Source: Enterobacter sp. Ag1
GTDB lineage: Bacteria > Pseudomonadota > Gammaproteobacteria > Enterobacterales > Enterobacteriaceae
Assembly: GCA_000277545.1 (NCBI GenBank)
Contig: AKXM01000055.1
Span: 124,001 to 188,000 of the forward strand
Length of the DNA stretch: 64,000 nucleotides
Direction: 5' to 3'
The translations under genes were made by a program, and so were the position numbers. How positions within the stretch are numbered: the stretch's first letter is position 1; each line of letters starts with the position of its first letter. Under the pieces are notes generated by a model. The model was given only the letters and a program-made list of their open reading frames with translations. It was not told the DNA's origin and searched no databases. Shown piece by piece: positions 16,418 through 24,293 of this stretch.

Positions 16418-16919
16418 TATTCCGTTCACTTCCAGCCCTGTTTTATATGTAACCCGGCATAGGTGAACGTCTTAGGGGAGTCACCGTCACTCTCCTAAGA
16501 ACCCGGACTCCCGGCCAAATAAATCGACCGCGTGAGCGGCAGACCTCCGTTTTATCTCCCAGTCCTGGGTCGGCTGAGATGCGTTCCCGACGCTCTCAAC
16601 CTCCGGCCGTTCCCGACGGCCGGAGGCTGGCCAGTCGGAGAGAAAACGGAGGCGATTTAAGCCGGAACCATGCCTCGCTTTACGACTAACATTTTCCTCA
16701 GCCACAAAGTCGCTGGTTGTTTTACCCTCACCCTAACCTTCTCCCTATAAGGGAGAGGGAATAAAAAAATGCCTCCCCTCACCCCGGCCCTCGCCCCTTT
16801 GGGGAGAGGGCCGGGGTGAGGGGCCGAGTTGTTCACTAATATTTAGGTGATAGCCGGTGGGCTTGCTGCTTAGCGTTTCTGAACATGCGGGGAAAAAAGA
16901 TCTATAGGTGAACGGAATA
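16418..16919. repeat. Gene-free palindrome cluster between hrpN and hrcU
   Basis: No gene is credible here. Outer inverted repeats TATTCCGTTCAC (16418-16429) and GTGAACGGAATA (16908-16919) bracket: a stem-loop CTTAGGGGAGT/ACTCTCCTAAG (16471-16499); a nested palindrome 16511-16665 with a perfect 10-bp core CCTCCGGCCG/CGGCCGGAGG (16600-16626) and outer arms CCTCCGTTTT (16544-16553) with AAAACGGAGG (16643-16652); and a 23-bp hairpin (16775-16823). ATAGGTGAACG occurs as a direct repeat near 16459 and 16904. It may be a nested set of small non-autonomous elements or a structured RNA. Confidence 0.7.
16775..16823. repeat. 23-bp-stem hairpin, dispersed-palindrome type
   Basis: Arms 16775-16797 and 16801-16823 match with one mismatch around a TTT loop. 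The arm begins CCCCTCACCCCGGCCCTC. This CCCTCACCC/GGGAGAGGG style is common as intergenic repeats in enterobacteria; a small relative lies at 57445-57465. Confidence 0.8.
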
Positions 16920-17004
16920 ACTGCAGAATGACAGATATCTCCTGGAGGATTCGCAAGTAAAATGTGGTTAAGAAAGAACCCAGAGTAAGGGAAAATCGTC
17001 CCCG

Positions 17005-18087
17005 TTACTCCTCAAACTCAATCGTTTCACCCTTCAGGCGGCCCTCGAGCTTGCGCAGCAGGCGGTAAATAGCGGCCACCGCTTTTAGCGTGTCGCGTGG
17101 GATATAGGCACCTTCTTCGGTGGTGCGGTAAAGATTGCGGGTAAGCCAGACGTAGCGCACCACCGGGATATTGGCGGCGTGCGCCAGTTTAATCAGCGCT
17201 TTGGCGTCTTCGTCCTGTGCTTTAAACAGCAGCACCGGCAGCGGCGTTTCGTCCGGGAGATAGCGCAGCCCCACGGCGTAGTGCGTCGGGTTCACCAGCA
17301 GCACGTCGGCTTTTTCCATCTCCTGCGGGGTGACTTTTTTTGCCGGTGCGTTGAGGATTTCGTGGGCGACGTGTTTGCGGTGGCCTTTGGTGTGCGGGTC
17401 ACCTTCCATCTGCTTGTACTCGTTTTTCACGTCCTCGTGGCTCATGCGATTCTGCTTGAGGAAGAAGTATTTCTGCAGCGCGAAGTCGGCTACCGAAAAC
17501 ACCAGCATCACGCCGACGATGGTGTGGGCGAGGGTTTCCAGAATCGCCACGCCCGCATGCCAGAAGCCGTCCAGCGTGCCGCCTGAAAGGTTGGCCATTT
17601 GCGACAGACGGGGTTTGATCAGTAGCCAGAACACCACCGAAAGGGTGATGGCCTTCAGCAGGCTGTTGAGGATCTGGATAAACTGCTTTACCGAAAACAT
17701 CTCTTTGAATTTATTCAGCGGGTTGAGCGCCTCAAGCTTTGGGGCCAGCGCGGCGATGGCAAACAGCGGACCAAACTGGATCCAGCCTGCGGCAATGCGC
17801 AGCAGGATTACGGTGCCCACCGTCATCATAAAAAACACCCCGACGGTCAGCAGCGCGGCACCGCCAACTTCCCCTAACGCCTGGTTGAAAGGGCTGCTGA
17901 GGCGCATCAGCGGCAGGAGCATCAGCGCCTGCAGCTTTGCCATGCTGGCCTCCATCATGGAAAAGATCAGCTGCAGGACGCCGAACATGATCAGCAGTTT
18001 GGGGATGTCCTGACTCTGGCTCACCTGGCCCTTTTTGCGGGCCTCCTGAAGTTTATGGGGGCTGGCCTTCTCTGTTTTTTCACTCAC
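17005..18087 (-). CDS. hrcU: T3SS export switch protein HrcU
   Basis: 360 aa, SctU/FlhB family. Four transmembrane helices are followed by a cytoplasmic domain whose self-cleavage motif NPTH is intact (VLLVNPTHYAVGLRY). Cleavage there changes substrate class from pilus components to effectors. The N-terminus SEKTEKASPHKLQEARKKGQ is the family signature. It is last in the long hrpJ operon, 24 bp after hrcT. A palindrome-rich stretch of 0.8 kb follows, with no simple T-run terminator close to the stop. Confidence 0.96.
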   Translation of the reverse strand: MSEKTEKASPHKLQEARKKGQVSQSQDIPKLLIMFGVLQLIFSMMEASMAKLQALMLLPLMRLSSPFNQALGEVGGAALLTVGVFFMMTVGTVILLRIAAGWIQFGPLFAIAALAPKLEALNPLNKFKEMFSVKQFIQILNSLLKAITLSVVFWLLIKPRLSQMANLSGGTLDGFWHAGVAILETLAHTIVGVMLVFSVADFALQKYFFLKQNRMSHEDVKNEYKQMEGDPHTKGHRKHVAHEILNAPAKKVTPQEMEKADVLLVNPTHYAVGLRYLPDETPLPVLLFKAQDEDAKALIKLAHAANIPVVRYVWLTRNLYRTTEEGAYIPRDTLKAVAAIYRLLRKLEGRLKGETIEFEE

Positions 18088-18111
18088 GGCTTGGCACCCT
18101 CCGAAGCGGCA

Positions 18112-18921
18112 TTACCAGGTGGTTTGACGGGCGGGCAGAATATCCGCCAGGTGCGGGATCATATCGCGCAGGCTGCTGAACTGGTGGCCGGCGAAATACT
18201 CCAGCGTGGGCAGGTAAAAGATAAAGAACAGCAGCCCGGCGATGCATTTTAGCGGCACGGTCAGTACCGTGGCCTGCAGCTGCGGACTGTAGATGCTGAG
18301 CACGCCAACGGCGAAATCGAGGAACAGCAGGAGCAGCACCAGCGGGCCAGCGTACAGAATGGTGTCGATAAACATCTGCTTTACCTGGCCGAGAAACACC
18401 AGGAACCCCTGCTCGCGGAAGTCGGGCAGCCAGCTGTCCACCGGCCACAGCCGGTAGCTGTCCCAGATAACCTGGGTGGCGAGGGACAGGCCAAAGTTGA
18501 CGATCAGCACCATCATCGACCACTGCAAAAGCATGTAGCCGAGCGGCGTTTCGTCTGCGCCCAGGGCCGGGTTAAGCTGGCCGCCGCTGAGTGCTCCACG
18601 CTGGTTATCAAACAGCACGCCCACCGACTCAAACAGCCAGAAGGGTAGCGCCAGCAGGTAGCCAAGAAAAATCCCCAGCACCACTTCTTTCAGCATCATG
18701 GCGACAATGCCCCACGGCGTGTGCGGGGCGTGGGTCAACATCGGGACAATAGTCGGCGTGACAAAAAGCGCCAGCGGCACGACAACCGCCGTGCGGATCA
18801 TGCCTTTCAGGGCAGAGAACGCAAACAGCGGCGTCAGCAGCACGCACGGGTAAATGCGGGCGATTGCCAGCCCCAGCCCCAGCATGCCGTTGAAAATGGG
18901 CGTCAGTTCGGCGGCGATCAT
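18112..18921 (-). CDS. hrcT: T3SS export apparatus protein HrcT
   Basis: 269 aa, SctT/FliR family, polytopic inner-membrane part of the RST export gate. Strong hydrophobic helices throughout, with typical segments FESVGVLFDNQRG and LLLFLDFAVGVLSIYSPQLQ. The start overlaps the hrcS stop by 4 bp, indicating coupled translation in a fixed stoichiometric complex. Confidence 0.95.
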   Translation of the reverse strand: MIAAELTPIFNGMLGLGLAIARIYPCVLLTPLFAFSALKGMIRTAVVVPLALFVTPTIVPMLTHAPHTPWGIVAMMLKEVVLGIFLGYLLALPFWLFESVGVLFDNQRGALSGGQLNPALGADETPLGYMLLQWSMMVLIVNFGLSLATQVIWDSYRLWPVDSWLPDFREQGFLVFLGQVKQMFIDTILYAGPLVLLLLFLDFAVGVLSIYSPQLQATVLTVPLKCIAGLLFFIFYLPTLEYFAGHQFSSLRDMIPHLADILPARQTTW

Positions 18922-19184
18922 CGCAGGGTTCCGGACGCGGCCATCATGTTGAAGGCGGACTGCGCCAGCTCCACCATTTGCAGGCCAATCCAGCGGCCGC
19001 TCAGCGCCAGCGTGGTACCCACGGCCACCAGCTTGATGGCGAAGGGCAGGGTCTGATCCTGGTGCTGAAACACCGCCTGCAGCAGGGACACCACAATGCC
19101 CACCAGCACGGCCACTACCAGCGGTGGCGCGGAGAGCACAACCACCATCAGCACCGCCTGCTTAAACATGTAGATCATGTCCAT
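18918..19184 (-). CDS. hrcS: T3SS export apparatus protein HrcS
   Basis: 88 aa, SctS/FliQ family, two transmembrane helices (VLMVVVLSAPPLVVAVLVGIVVSLLQA and a second after QDQTLPFAIKLVAV). It belongs to the helical export gate with HrcR and HrcT. It begins 7 bp after the hrcR stop. Confidence 0.95.
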   Translation of the reverse strand: MDMIYMFKQAVLMVVVLSAPPLVVAVLVGIVVSLLQAVFQHQDQTLPFAIKLVAVGTTLALSGRWIGLQMVELAQSAFNMMAASGTLR

Positions 19185-19191
19185 AACGTCC

Positions 19192-19860
19192 TCACATATA
19201 GCTGTAGAACAGGCCGTCCAGCAGGCGCGTCCAGCCGCTCACCATGACAAAAAGCAGAATTTTGAGCGGCAAAGAGATGGTCATCGGCGACACCATCTGC
19301 ATCCCCAGCGCCAGCAGCACGTTGGAGACAATCAGGTCCACCACCAGGAAAGGGATAAATATTAAAAAGGCAATTTTGAAGCCGTTTTGCAGCTCGGACA
19401 GCACGAATGCCGGGATCAGGATCAGCAGGTTGTCGCGCTGGTGGACGACCTTCTCAGACAGATCTTTCGGCCACATGCGCTGGCTGTTTTCCATCAGGTG
19501 TGTTTCAAGGTCCGGGTCGCTGTTGCGCAGCATAAAGTCGGTCAGCGGCTTAATGCCGTACTGTAAGCTGTTCTCTAAGCGCTCTGCGCTGGTGGTATCG
19601 AGAGGCTTCTCTTTGAAGCGGGTTTGCATCCCGTCGAATACCGGCGCCATCACGAACAGCGTGGCGGCCAGTGCGATGCCGTACAGCGCCATGTTGGGCG
19701 GCGTTTGCTGCACCCCGATGGCGTTTCGCGTCAGCATCAGCACCATCGAAATCTTGAGAAAGCTGGTGGTGATCATCAGCAGCAGGGGCAGCAGCGAAAT
19801 GGCTCCCAGCAGGATGGCCAGCGCCAGCGGATTGAATGAGCTGATATTCTCGGCCATCAC
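19192..19860 (-). CDS. hrcR: T3SS export apparatus protein HrcR
   Basis: 222 aa, SctR/FliP family. Seen: N-terminal hydrophobic helix with [21 protein letters not shown], the conserved [17 protein letters not shown] segment, a periplasmic loop, and C-terminal helices with [18 protein letters not shown]. The start overlaps the hrcQ stop (ATGA-type), so the ring and gate genes are coupled. Confidence 0.96.
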   Translation of the reverse strand: MMAENISSFNPLALAILLGAISLLPLLLMITTSFLKISMVLMLTRNAIGVQQTPPNMALYGIALAATLFVMAPVFDGMQTRFKEKPLDTTSAERLENSLQYGIKPLTDFMLRNSDPDLETHLMENSQRMWPKDLSEKVVHQRDNLLILIPAFVLSELQNGFKIAFLIFIPFLVVDLIVSNVLLALGMQMVSPMTISLPLKILLFVMVSGWTRLLDGLFYSYM

Positions 19861-20192
19861 ACGGGTTCCATGGCCGTACCCGTCTGGCGCAGCATGCGGG
19901 TGACCTGGAAGCCGAGCGTGCCGTTAACGTCCACCAGTTCACCTTTTGCCAGCAGGCTGTTGCCGTGGCACAGCAGCGCCTCGCCCGGCGTGACGTGCTG
20001 AACCAATACCGTTGACCCCGCATCCAATTGCTGGAGTTCGCCAAGCGTCAGCTGTAGGTTGCCGCAGCGGATGGTTAAATCCAGCGACAAGTCGTCGAAA
20101 CTCCCCCGTGTTGTTTGCCATTCCCCGGCGGGTACCACTTCTTCGCCGTCCTGCTGATCGTCGTACTCCAGGGGGGCGTTCGGGTAAGTCAT
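19857..20192 (-). CDS. Internal in-frame start producing an HrcQB-like C-terminal fragment
   Basis: ATG at 20192 (codon 240 of hrcQ) is preceded at 6 bp by GAGGAG (20204-20199), a ribosome site stronger than most true starts in this operon. The product would be 111 aa ([12 protein letters not shown]...), carrying the whole SpoA domain and matching the extent of Pseudomonas HrcQB. The start is inferred from sequence only. Confidence 0.7.
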   Translation of the reverse strand: MTYPNAPLEYDDQQDGEEVVPAGEWQTTRGSFDDLSLDLTIRCGNLQLTLGELQQLDAGSTVLVQHVTPGEALLCHGNSLLAKGELVDVNGTLGFQVTRMLRQTGTAMEPV

Positions 20193-20909
20193 GGTTAGCT
20201 CCTCGCTAAACGTAATGTGTAGTAAGTCTCTGTGAGTGGTTTCGCTCGCCAGTTCCAGGTGAACCTGAAATTGTCGCCTCGCCAGCGGCATAACGCCGTG
20301 TCCTTCCGGCGAGAAGAACGTCTCTGAGGGCAAAAGCAAATCTCCGCTAACCAGACGGCGGGCGGCACCGGCGGAAAGCTGGAGCTTGCCAACGGTCAGC
20401 GGTAACTGGAGTGGGAGTCCAGGGTTTAGCGGGGCCATCAGCCGCTGCCAGGCCGGATGCTGAGCAAGCCGATGCAGCGTGGCCCAGGAGAGCGACAGCA
20501 GCGTGCAGGCCTGGGCTTCGCCGAGAAAAACCTCAAGGCGCAGCGTGACGTCAGGTTTTTGCCGTTCTTCTGCGGGCTGCAGAAACTCAAAGAGTTCGGC
20601 CAGTTCAGGGCTGAGCTGTTGACTGAAATAGCGCCAGTACCAGGCATTGTCCTCGGTGGAGACGCCTGGAAGCGCCGGGCAATCGGCCAGCAGCCCCAGC
20701 ACCGGCAGCGGGTCGCTAAAAAGCAGCGTGCCAGCCGCGCAGTGAAAAGCTTCACCCGGCATATCTGGCTGGATCAGCGCTCGGGAGGGCAGGAGGCGAA
20801 GTTCTCCGGCTATTGCTTCCCGGAAGAAAGGGAGCCGGCAGCCGCTGCCGGTCCAGCGCCGCAGGCGGGCTTCATCCGGTGACTGAGCGGCAAGCACCAG
20901 GCGTTTCAT
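19857..20909 (-). CDS. hrcQ: T3SS sorting-platform (C-ring) protein HrcQ
   Basis: 350-aa single-chain SctQ, unlike the split HrcQA/HrcQB of Pseudomonas syringae. The C-terminal third is a SpoA/FliN-like domain ([28 protein letters not shown]...). A second ribosome site and ATG occur inside the gene (see the separate entry), so both a full-length and a short C-terminal product are likely, as known for YscQ and Spa33. It overlaps hrpP and hrcR by 4 bp each. Confidence 0.93.
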   Translation of the reverse strand: MKRLVLAAQSPDEARLRRWTGSGCRLPFFREAIAGELRLLPSRALIQPDMPGEAFHCAAGTLLFSDPLPVLGLLADCPALPGVSTEDNAWYWRYFSQQLSPELAELFEFLQPAEERQKPDVTLRLEVFLGEAQACTLLSLSWATLHRLAQHPAWQRLMAPLNPGLPLQLPLTVGKLQLSAGAARRLVSGDLLLPSETFFSPEGHGVMPLARRQFQVHLELASETTHRDLLHITFSEELTMTYPNAPLEYDDQQDGEEVVPAGEWQTTRGSFDDLSLDLTIRCGNLQLTLGELQQLDAGSTVLVQHVTPGEALLCHGNSLLAKGELVDVNGTLGFQVTRMLRQTGTAMEPV

Positions 20910-21529
20910 ACCGCCTCCCGCCGCTTAAAGCGCAGGCGAACTTTTTTCCCCAGACGGTCGCAGAGCGAGCCTTGTCCATCCTGTTCAAAGCCGCGAACTT
21001 TGTCCCAGGCCTCGGCGGAAAAGCCGAGGGCAATATCCAGCCCATCGCCATTGGCCGGGGTAACCTGCGCCACCACTTCGCCTAAATCCGGCAGCAGCAG
21101 GCTAAAGCGGGCGGGCAGGCTTTCCTGCTGTTCAATGCCCTGTATCAGGTGCGATTCCAGCATCGCCCGCAGGGCGGAAGACGGGGATTCACTGGCCTGC
21201 TGCGGCTGTTCCGTGCCGCCGAGCGAGCCATCAAACAGGTTAAGCGCCAGAATGGGCATCACCGGGTCGGGCTCATCGTCAGACAGGAGATCGCTGAACT
21301 CTTTTTCATCCCGCGACAGCTTCTGGCGATCGCTGGCCCGGCCGGACGAGGACGTGCTGCGAGCGGGCATCTGCGGCATGAAGGGCGTGTTATTTCCCGG
21401 CGTGCGCGGTGCACGAGGCGTGGGTGCCTGCGGGGCGTTCTCGGGCTGGTGATGCGGCTGCGGGGCCGGATGGGCCTGCTGCCAAAGCCTGGGCTGCGGG
21501 TGAGCGTTTTTTAGCGCGTGGTGAATCAT
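20906..21529 (-). CDS. hrpP: HrpP, pilus-length/substrate-specificity regulator (SctP)
   Basis: 207 aa. Proline/glutamine/histidine-rich N-terminus (residues 10-60) and a compact C-terminal domain (about 130-207) ending RLGKKVRLRFKRREA, the layout of SctP/FliK-type T3S4 proteins, which are themselves secreted and interact with HrcU. It overlaps hrpO and hrcQ by 4 bp. Assigned mainly by position and architecture. Confidence 0.88.
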   Translation of the reverse strand: MIHHALKNAHPQPRLWQQAHPAPQPHHQPENAPQAPTPRAPRTPGNNTPFMPQMPARSTSSSGRASDRQKLSRDEKEFSDLLSDDEPDPVMPILALNLFDGSLGGTEQPQQASESPSSALRAMLESHLIQGIEQQESLPARFSLLLPDLGEVVAQVTPANGDGLDIALGFSAEAWDKVRGFEQDGQGSLCDRLGKKVRLRFKRREAV

Positions 21530-21999
21530 AAAGCGTTCCCCTGATTTTGGTTGAGCAAATACTCCATTTTTTCGATGTCCCGCTGGCAGCGCTGTACGGC
21601 TGACTGCGCGGCGGTCAGCCGCTCCTGCTGCTGTTGCACCTCTTCCTGTAGCTGGTGCGTGTGCTGAATTTGTTGAATCACGCCCGCGCGGCTGGATTTC
21701 TCAACGTCCAGCGTCTCCCGCAGGTCGTTAAGCGGCTGCGTGACGCCCGCGTGCTGCGGCACGAAATTATTGCGCAGCTGCAAATAGCCGATTTTCTGCT
21801 CTGCCAGCTGCTGCTCGCCCTGCTCGACGGCCTGCCGGCAGCGCCGGAGCTGCTGCTCATGCTGGCGCTGCTCGCTTTCACAGCGGCGTAAGCGTCGCCG
21901 CCGGATGGGCAGTAAGAGCGTCAGCACTTGTTCCAGAGCAACCTGCTGCGGGTCCGGTGAGAGCGGCGTTTCAGCCTCGCTATAACGGCGCATAAGCAA
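21526..21999 (-). CDS. hrpO: HrpO, T3SS ATPase stalk (SctO)
   Basis: 157 aa, almost entirely coiled coil (RRRRLRRCESEQRQHEQQL and onward), SctO/YscO/FliJ-like. It would be the central stalk in the HrcN hexamer, acting towards HrcV. Its start lies 20 bp inside the end of hrcN, so translation is coupled. Confidence 0.88.
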   Translation of the reverse strand: MLMRRYSEAETPLSPDPQQVALEQVLTLLLPIRRRRLRRCESEQRQHEQQLRRCRQAVEQGEQQLAEQKIGYLQLRNNFVPQHAGVTQPLNDLRETLDVEKSSRAGVIQQIQHTHQLQEEVQQQQERLTAAQSAVQRCQRDIEKMEYLLNQNQGNAL

Positions 22000-23344
22000 T
22001 CACCTCCTGTAGCTGCTGGCGGGTGTCGACGAAGTCGCTCGGGGCGTGGTTGGCCTGGCGTAAAAACGCGTTGATGGCCGACTGAGATTGCACTGCGGCG
22101 TCGGTCATCGGGTCATTTCCCGGCTGGTATTCCCCGAGGCGGATCAGCATTTCGACCTGCTGGTAAGCCGACATCATCTGGCGCAGCGCGCTGGCTTCGG
22201 CAATGTGTTCTCGTGGGACGACGTTGCTCATGGTTCGGCTCAGGCTGGCCAGCACGTCCACGGCAGGGTAGTGCCCGCGCTCCGCCAGGCGGCGGGTCAA
22301 AACGATGTGGCCGTCTATCAGCGAGCGGACTTCATCGGCCACGGGATCGTTCATCGAGTCCTGTTCGATCAGCACCGAATAAAGGGCGGTGATGGAGCCG
22401 CGTGAGGTTTTCCCGGCGCGCTCGAGCAGCCCTGGCAGCAGGGTATAGACCGACGGCGGCAGCCCGCCCCGGCCCGGAGGTTCGCCGAGCGCCAGGCCAA
22501 TTTCACGCTGGGCGCGGGCAAAACGCGTCAGCGAGTCGATAATCAGCAGGACGTTTTTGCCTTTGTTACGGAACGCTTCGGCAATGGCCGTGGCGGTAAA
22601 CGCCGCGCGGGCGCGTTCCATGCTGCTGCGGTCAGAGGTGGAGCACACCAGGACGGTGCGTGAGCGCAGTTCGGCATCCAGCTCGTGGTCGAGGAATTCG
22701 CGGAGTTCGCGGCCACGTTCGCCAATCAGGCCAAACACAATGGCATCGCACGGCGTGTTGCGCGCCATTTCAGCGAGCAGGGTCGTTTTGCCGCAGCCAG
22801 CCCCGGCGAAGACGCCCACGCGCTGGCCTACGCCAATCGTCAGCACGCCGTCAATGGAGCGAATGCCCGTCGGCAGCGGAGTATCAATGCGCGGCCTGTC
22901 CGTGGGCGGTGGCGCGTCGCCGAGCACGCCCCGGGCGTCCGGTGTTTCGCTGGCCAGCGCAAAAGCCGACAGGCTGTCTTCGTCGATGGCGCGGCCAAAG
23001 CCGTCCAGCACGCTGCCAAATAAGCTGTCCGACACGCTAATAGAATGGGGCTGAAACAGCGGCGTGACGCGAGCGCCCTGGGCGATGCCGTCCAGCGGCC
23101 CCAGCGCGGAAAGCAAAGTGTGGCGGGGGTTAAAGCCGACCACTTCGGCCATCACTTCGGTGTCGCCGCTGCGGCTGATAAGACACAGGTCGCCGATGCG
23201 TGCCTGCGGCAAGCTGCTTTCCAGCAGGATGCCGCTGATGCCGGTGATGCGCCCGTAGGCGCTGACGGCGGAAAGCTGGCTCAGGCTGCTATGGCGCTGG
23301 GCAAACCAGGCGTTGAGGTCGGACTGATAGTGTCCCATCACCAT
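21980..23344 (-). CDS. hrcN: T3SS ATPase HrcN
   Basis: 454 aa, SctN/FliI family. It unfolds substrates and releases chaperones at the export gate. Walker A is GAGCGKTTLL, Walker B VLLIIDSLTRFAR, with the family stretch ERGREVREFL-like GERGRELREFLDHEL and the catalytic Glu in it. ATG 23344 overlaps the hrpQ stop; a second ATG two codons on (MGHYQ) is equally possible. Confidence 0.96.
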   Translation of the reverse strand: MVMGHYQSDLNAWFAQRHSSLSQLSAVSAYGRITGISGILLESSLPQARIGDLCLISRSGDTEVMAEVVGFNPRHTLLSALGPLDGIAQGARVTPLFQPHSISVSDSLFGSVLDGFGRAIDEDSLSAFALASETPDARGVLGDAPPPTDRPRIDTPLPTGIRSIDGVLTIGVGQRVGVFAGAGCGKTTLLAEMARNTPCDAIVFGLIGERGRELREFLDHELDAELRSRTVLVCSTSDRSSMERARAAFTATAIAEAFRNKGKNVLLIIDSLTRFARAQREIGLALGEPPGRGGLPPSVYTLLPGLLERAGKTSRGSITALYSVLIEQDSMNDPVADEVRSLIDGHIVLTRRLAERGHYPAVDVLASLSRTMSNVVPREHIAEASALRQMMSAYQQVEMLIRLGEYQPGNDPMTDAAVQSQSAINAFLRQANHAPSDFVDTRQQLQEVIAYAPL

Positions 23345-24282
23345 TTCACCGCGATGTTTTCTTTGCCGCCAAACTGCACGCTGTCGCCGGTAATGCCGGT
23401 CAGGCGCAGGCCGTTACGTTCGTCCCCGACAAACAGGCGCTGCCCGTCCTCGGTCACGATGTTGGCGTGCGGCCCGGCGGTAATTTGCACGATGTGGAAG
23501 GGCAGCACGGCCTCGCGCACTTTGGTTTGGTTTGTGAGCGCCACCTTGAGCTGATAATCGCTGCGGATGCTGTCCACCATGCGGCTGACAATCGGCAGCT
23601 GGTTTTCCTGCAAATCCCCGGTGAGCGTAATGCCCTGCGGCGTACTGGTCAGCAGCACTTTGTTATAGAGCTCCCGTTCGCGCAGATCCTGTTCCACCAG
23701 GCTGCGCAGTTCGTTGCTATTGGTAATCGCCGGTTTAATTTGCGGCTCATCGTCGCTGTTTTGCTGGGCGATGCCGGGCTGCAGCACCCAGCTGAAGATG
23801 GTGAAGGTCAGCAGCATCAGGCTGGACAAGGTGAAGATTTGCGCCCAGCGGGGCAGGATCCTTGCCAGCAGCGAACGGCGCGCGGTCGGCGCTGGTATGC
23901 TTTGTGTCCCGCCGACGGGTTCGCGTATAGCGGATTCTGGCTGACTCGGGCTGACAGCAGGCAACGGCGGTGGCGGGTGGTTATCCCATTCGTCGTCAGC
24001 GGCGGCAAGCGTCAGCCAGACGCCGCCGACGGCGAAGATTTCCCCGGGCTGCCAGAGTTGCTGCGCGCTCAGGCGTTCGCCGTGGCGGTGGCAAACGGTG
24101 CCTTCCATCGGCGTGAGCATCCAGCCTTCGGCGCTGCGGCTTAGCAGCGCGTGGCTGGCTTTAATACCGCCATCGTTGAGCTGCAAATCGCTGTCGGCGG
24201 CGTTGCCCAACTGCCAGCGTTCGCCGCTTAACGGCAGCGCCGCGCCTTCATGTAATCCGTTTAATACTCTCAGCTCATACAT
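23338..24282 (-). CDS. hrpQ: HrpQ, T3SS inner-membrane ring protein (SctD)
   Basis: 314 aa. An N-terminal cytoplasmic FHA-like domain (residues about 1-95, LNGLHEGAALPLSGERWQLG...) is followed by a proline-rich linker, one transmembrane helix (about 145-165, AQIFTLSSLMLLTFTIFSWV) and a periplasmic ring-building part. This is the SctD layout (YscD/HrpW-unrelated). It partners HrcJ in the double inner ring. It lies 11 bp after hrcV. Confidence 0.92.
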   Translation of the reverse strand: MYELRVLNGLHEGAALPLSGERWQLGNAADSDLQLNDGGIKASHALLSRSAEGWMLTPMEGTVCHRHGERLSAQQLWQPGEIFAVGGVWLTLAAADDEWDNHPPPPLPAVSPSQPESAIREPVGGTQSIPAPTARRSLLARILPRWAQIFTLSSLMLLTFTIFSWVLQPGIAQQNSDDEPQIKPAITNSNELRSLVEQDLRERELYNKVLLTSTPQGITLTGDLQENQLPIVSRMVDSIRSDYQLKVALTNQTKVREAVLPFHIVQITAGPHANIVTEDGQRLFVGDERNGLRLTGITGDSVQFGGKENIAVKW

Positions 24283-24293
24283 GGCAGCACCCT

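Noticed and set aside
16487-16705. 72-codon minus-strand frame in the hrpN-hrcU gap
   Set aside because: It coincides with the large nested palindrome, which explains both the openness and the repetitive composition.
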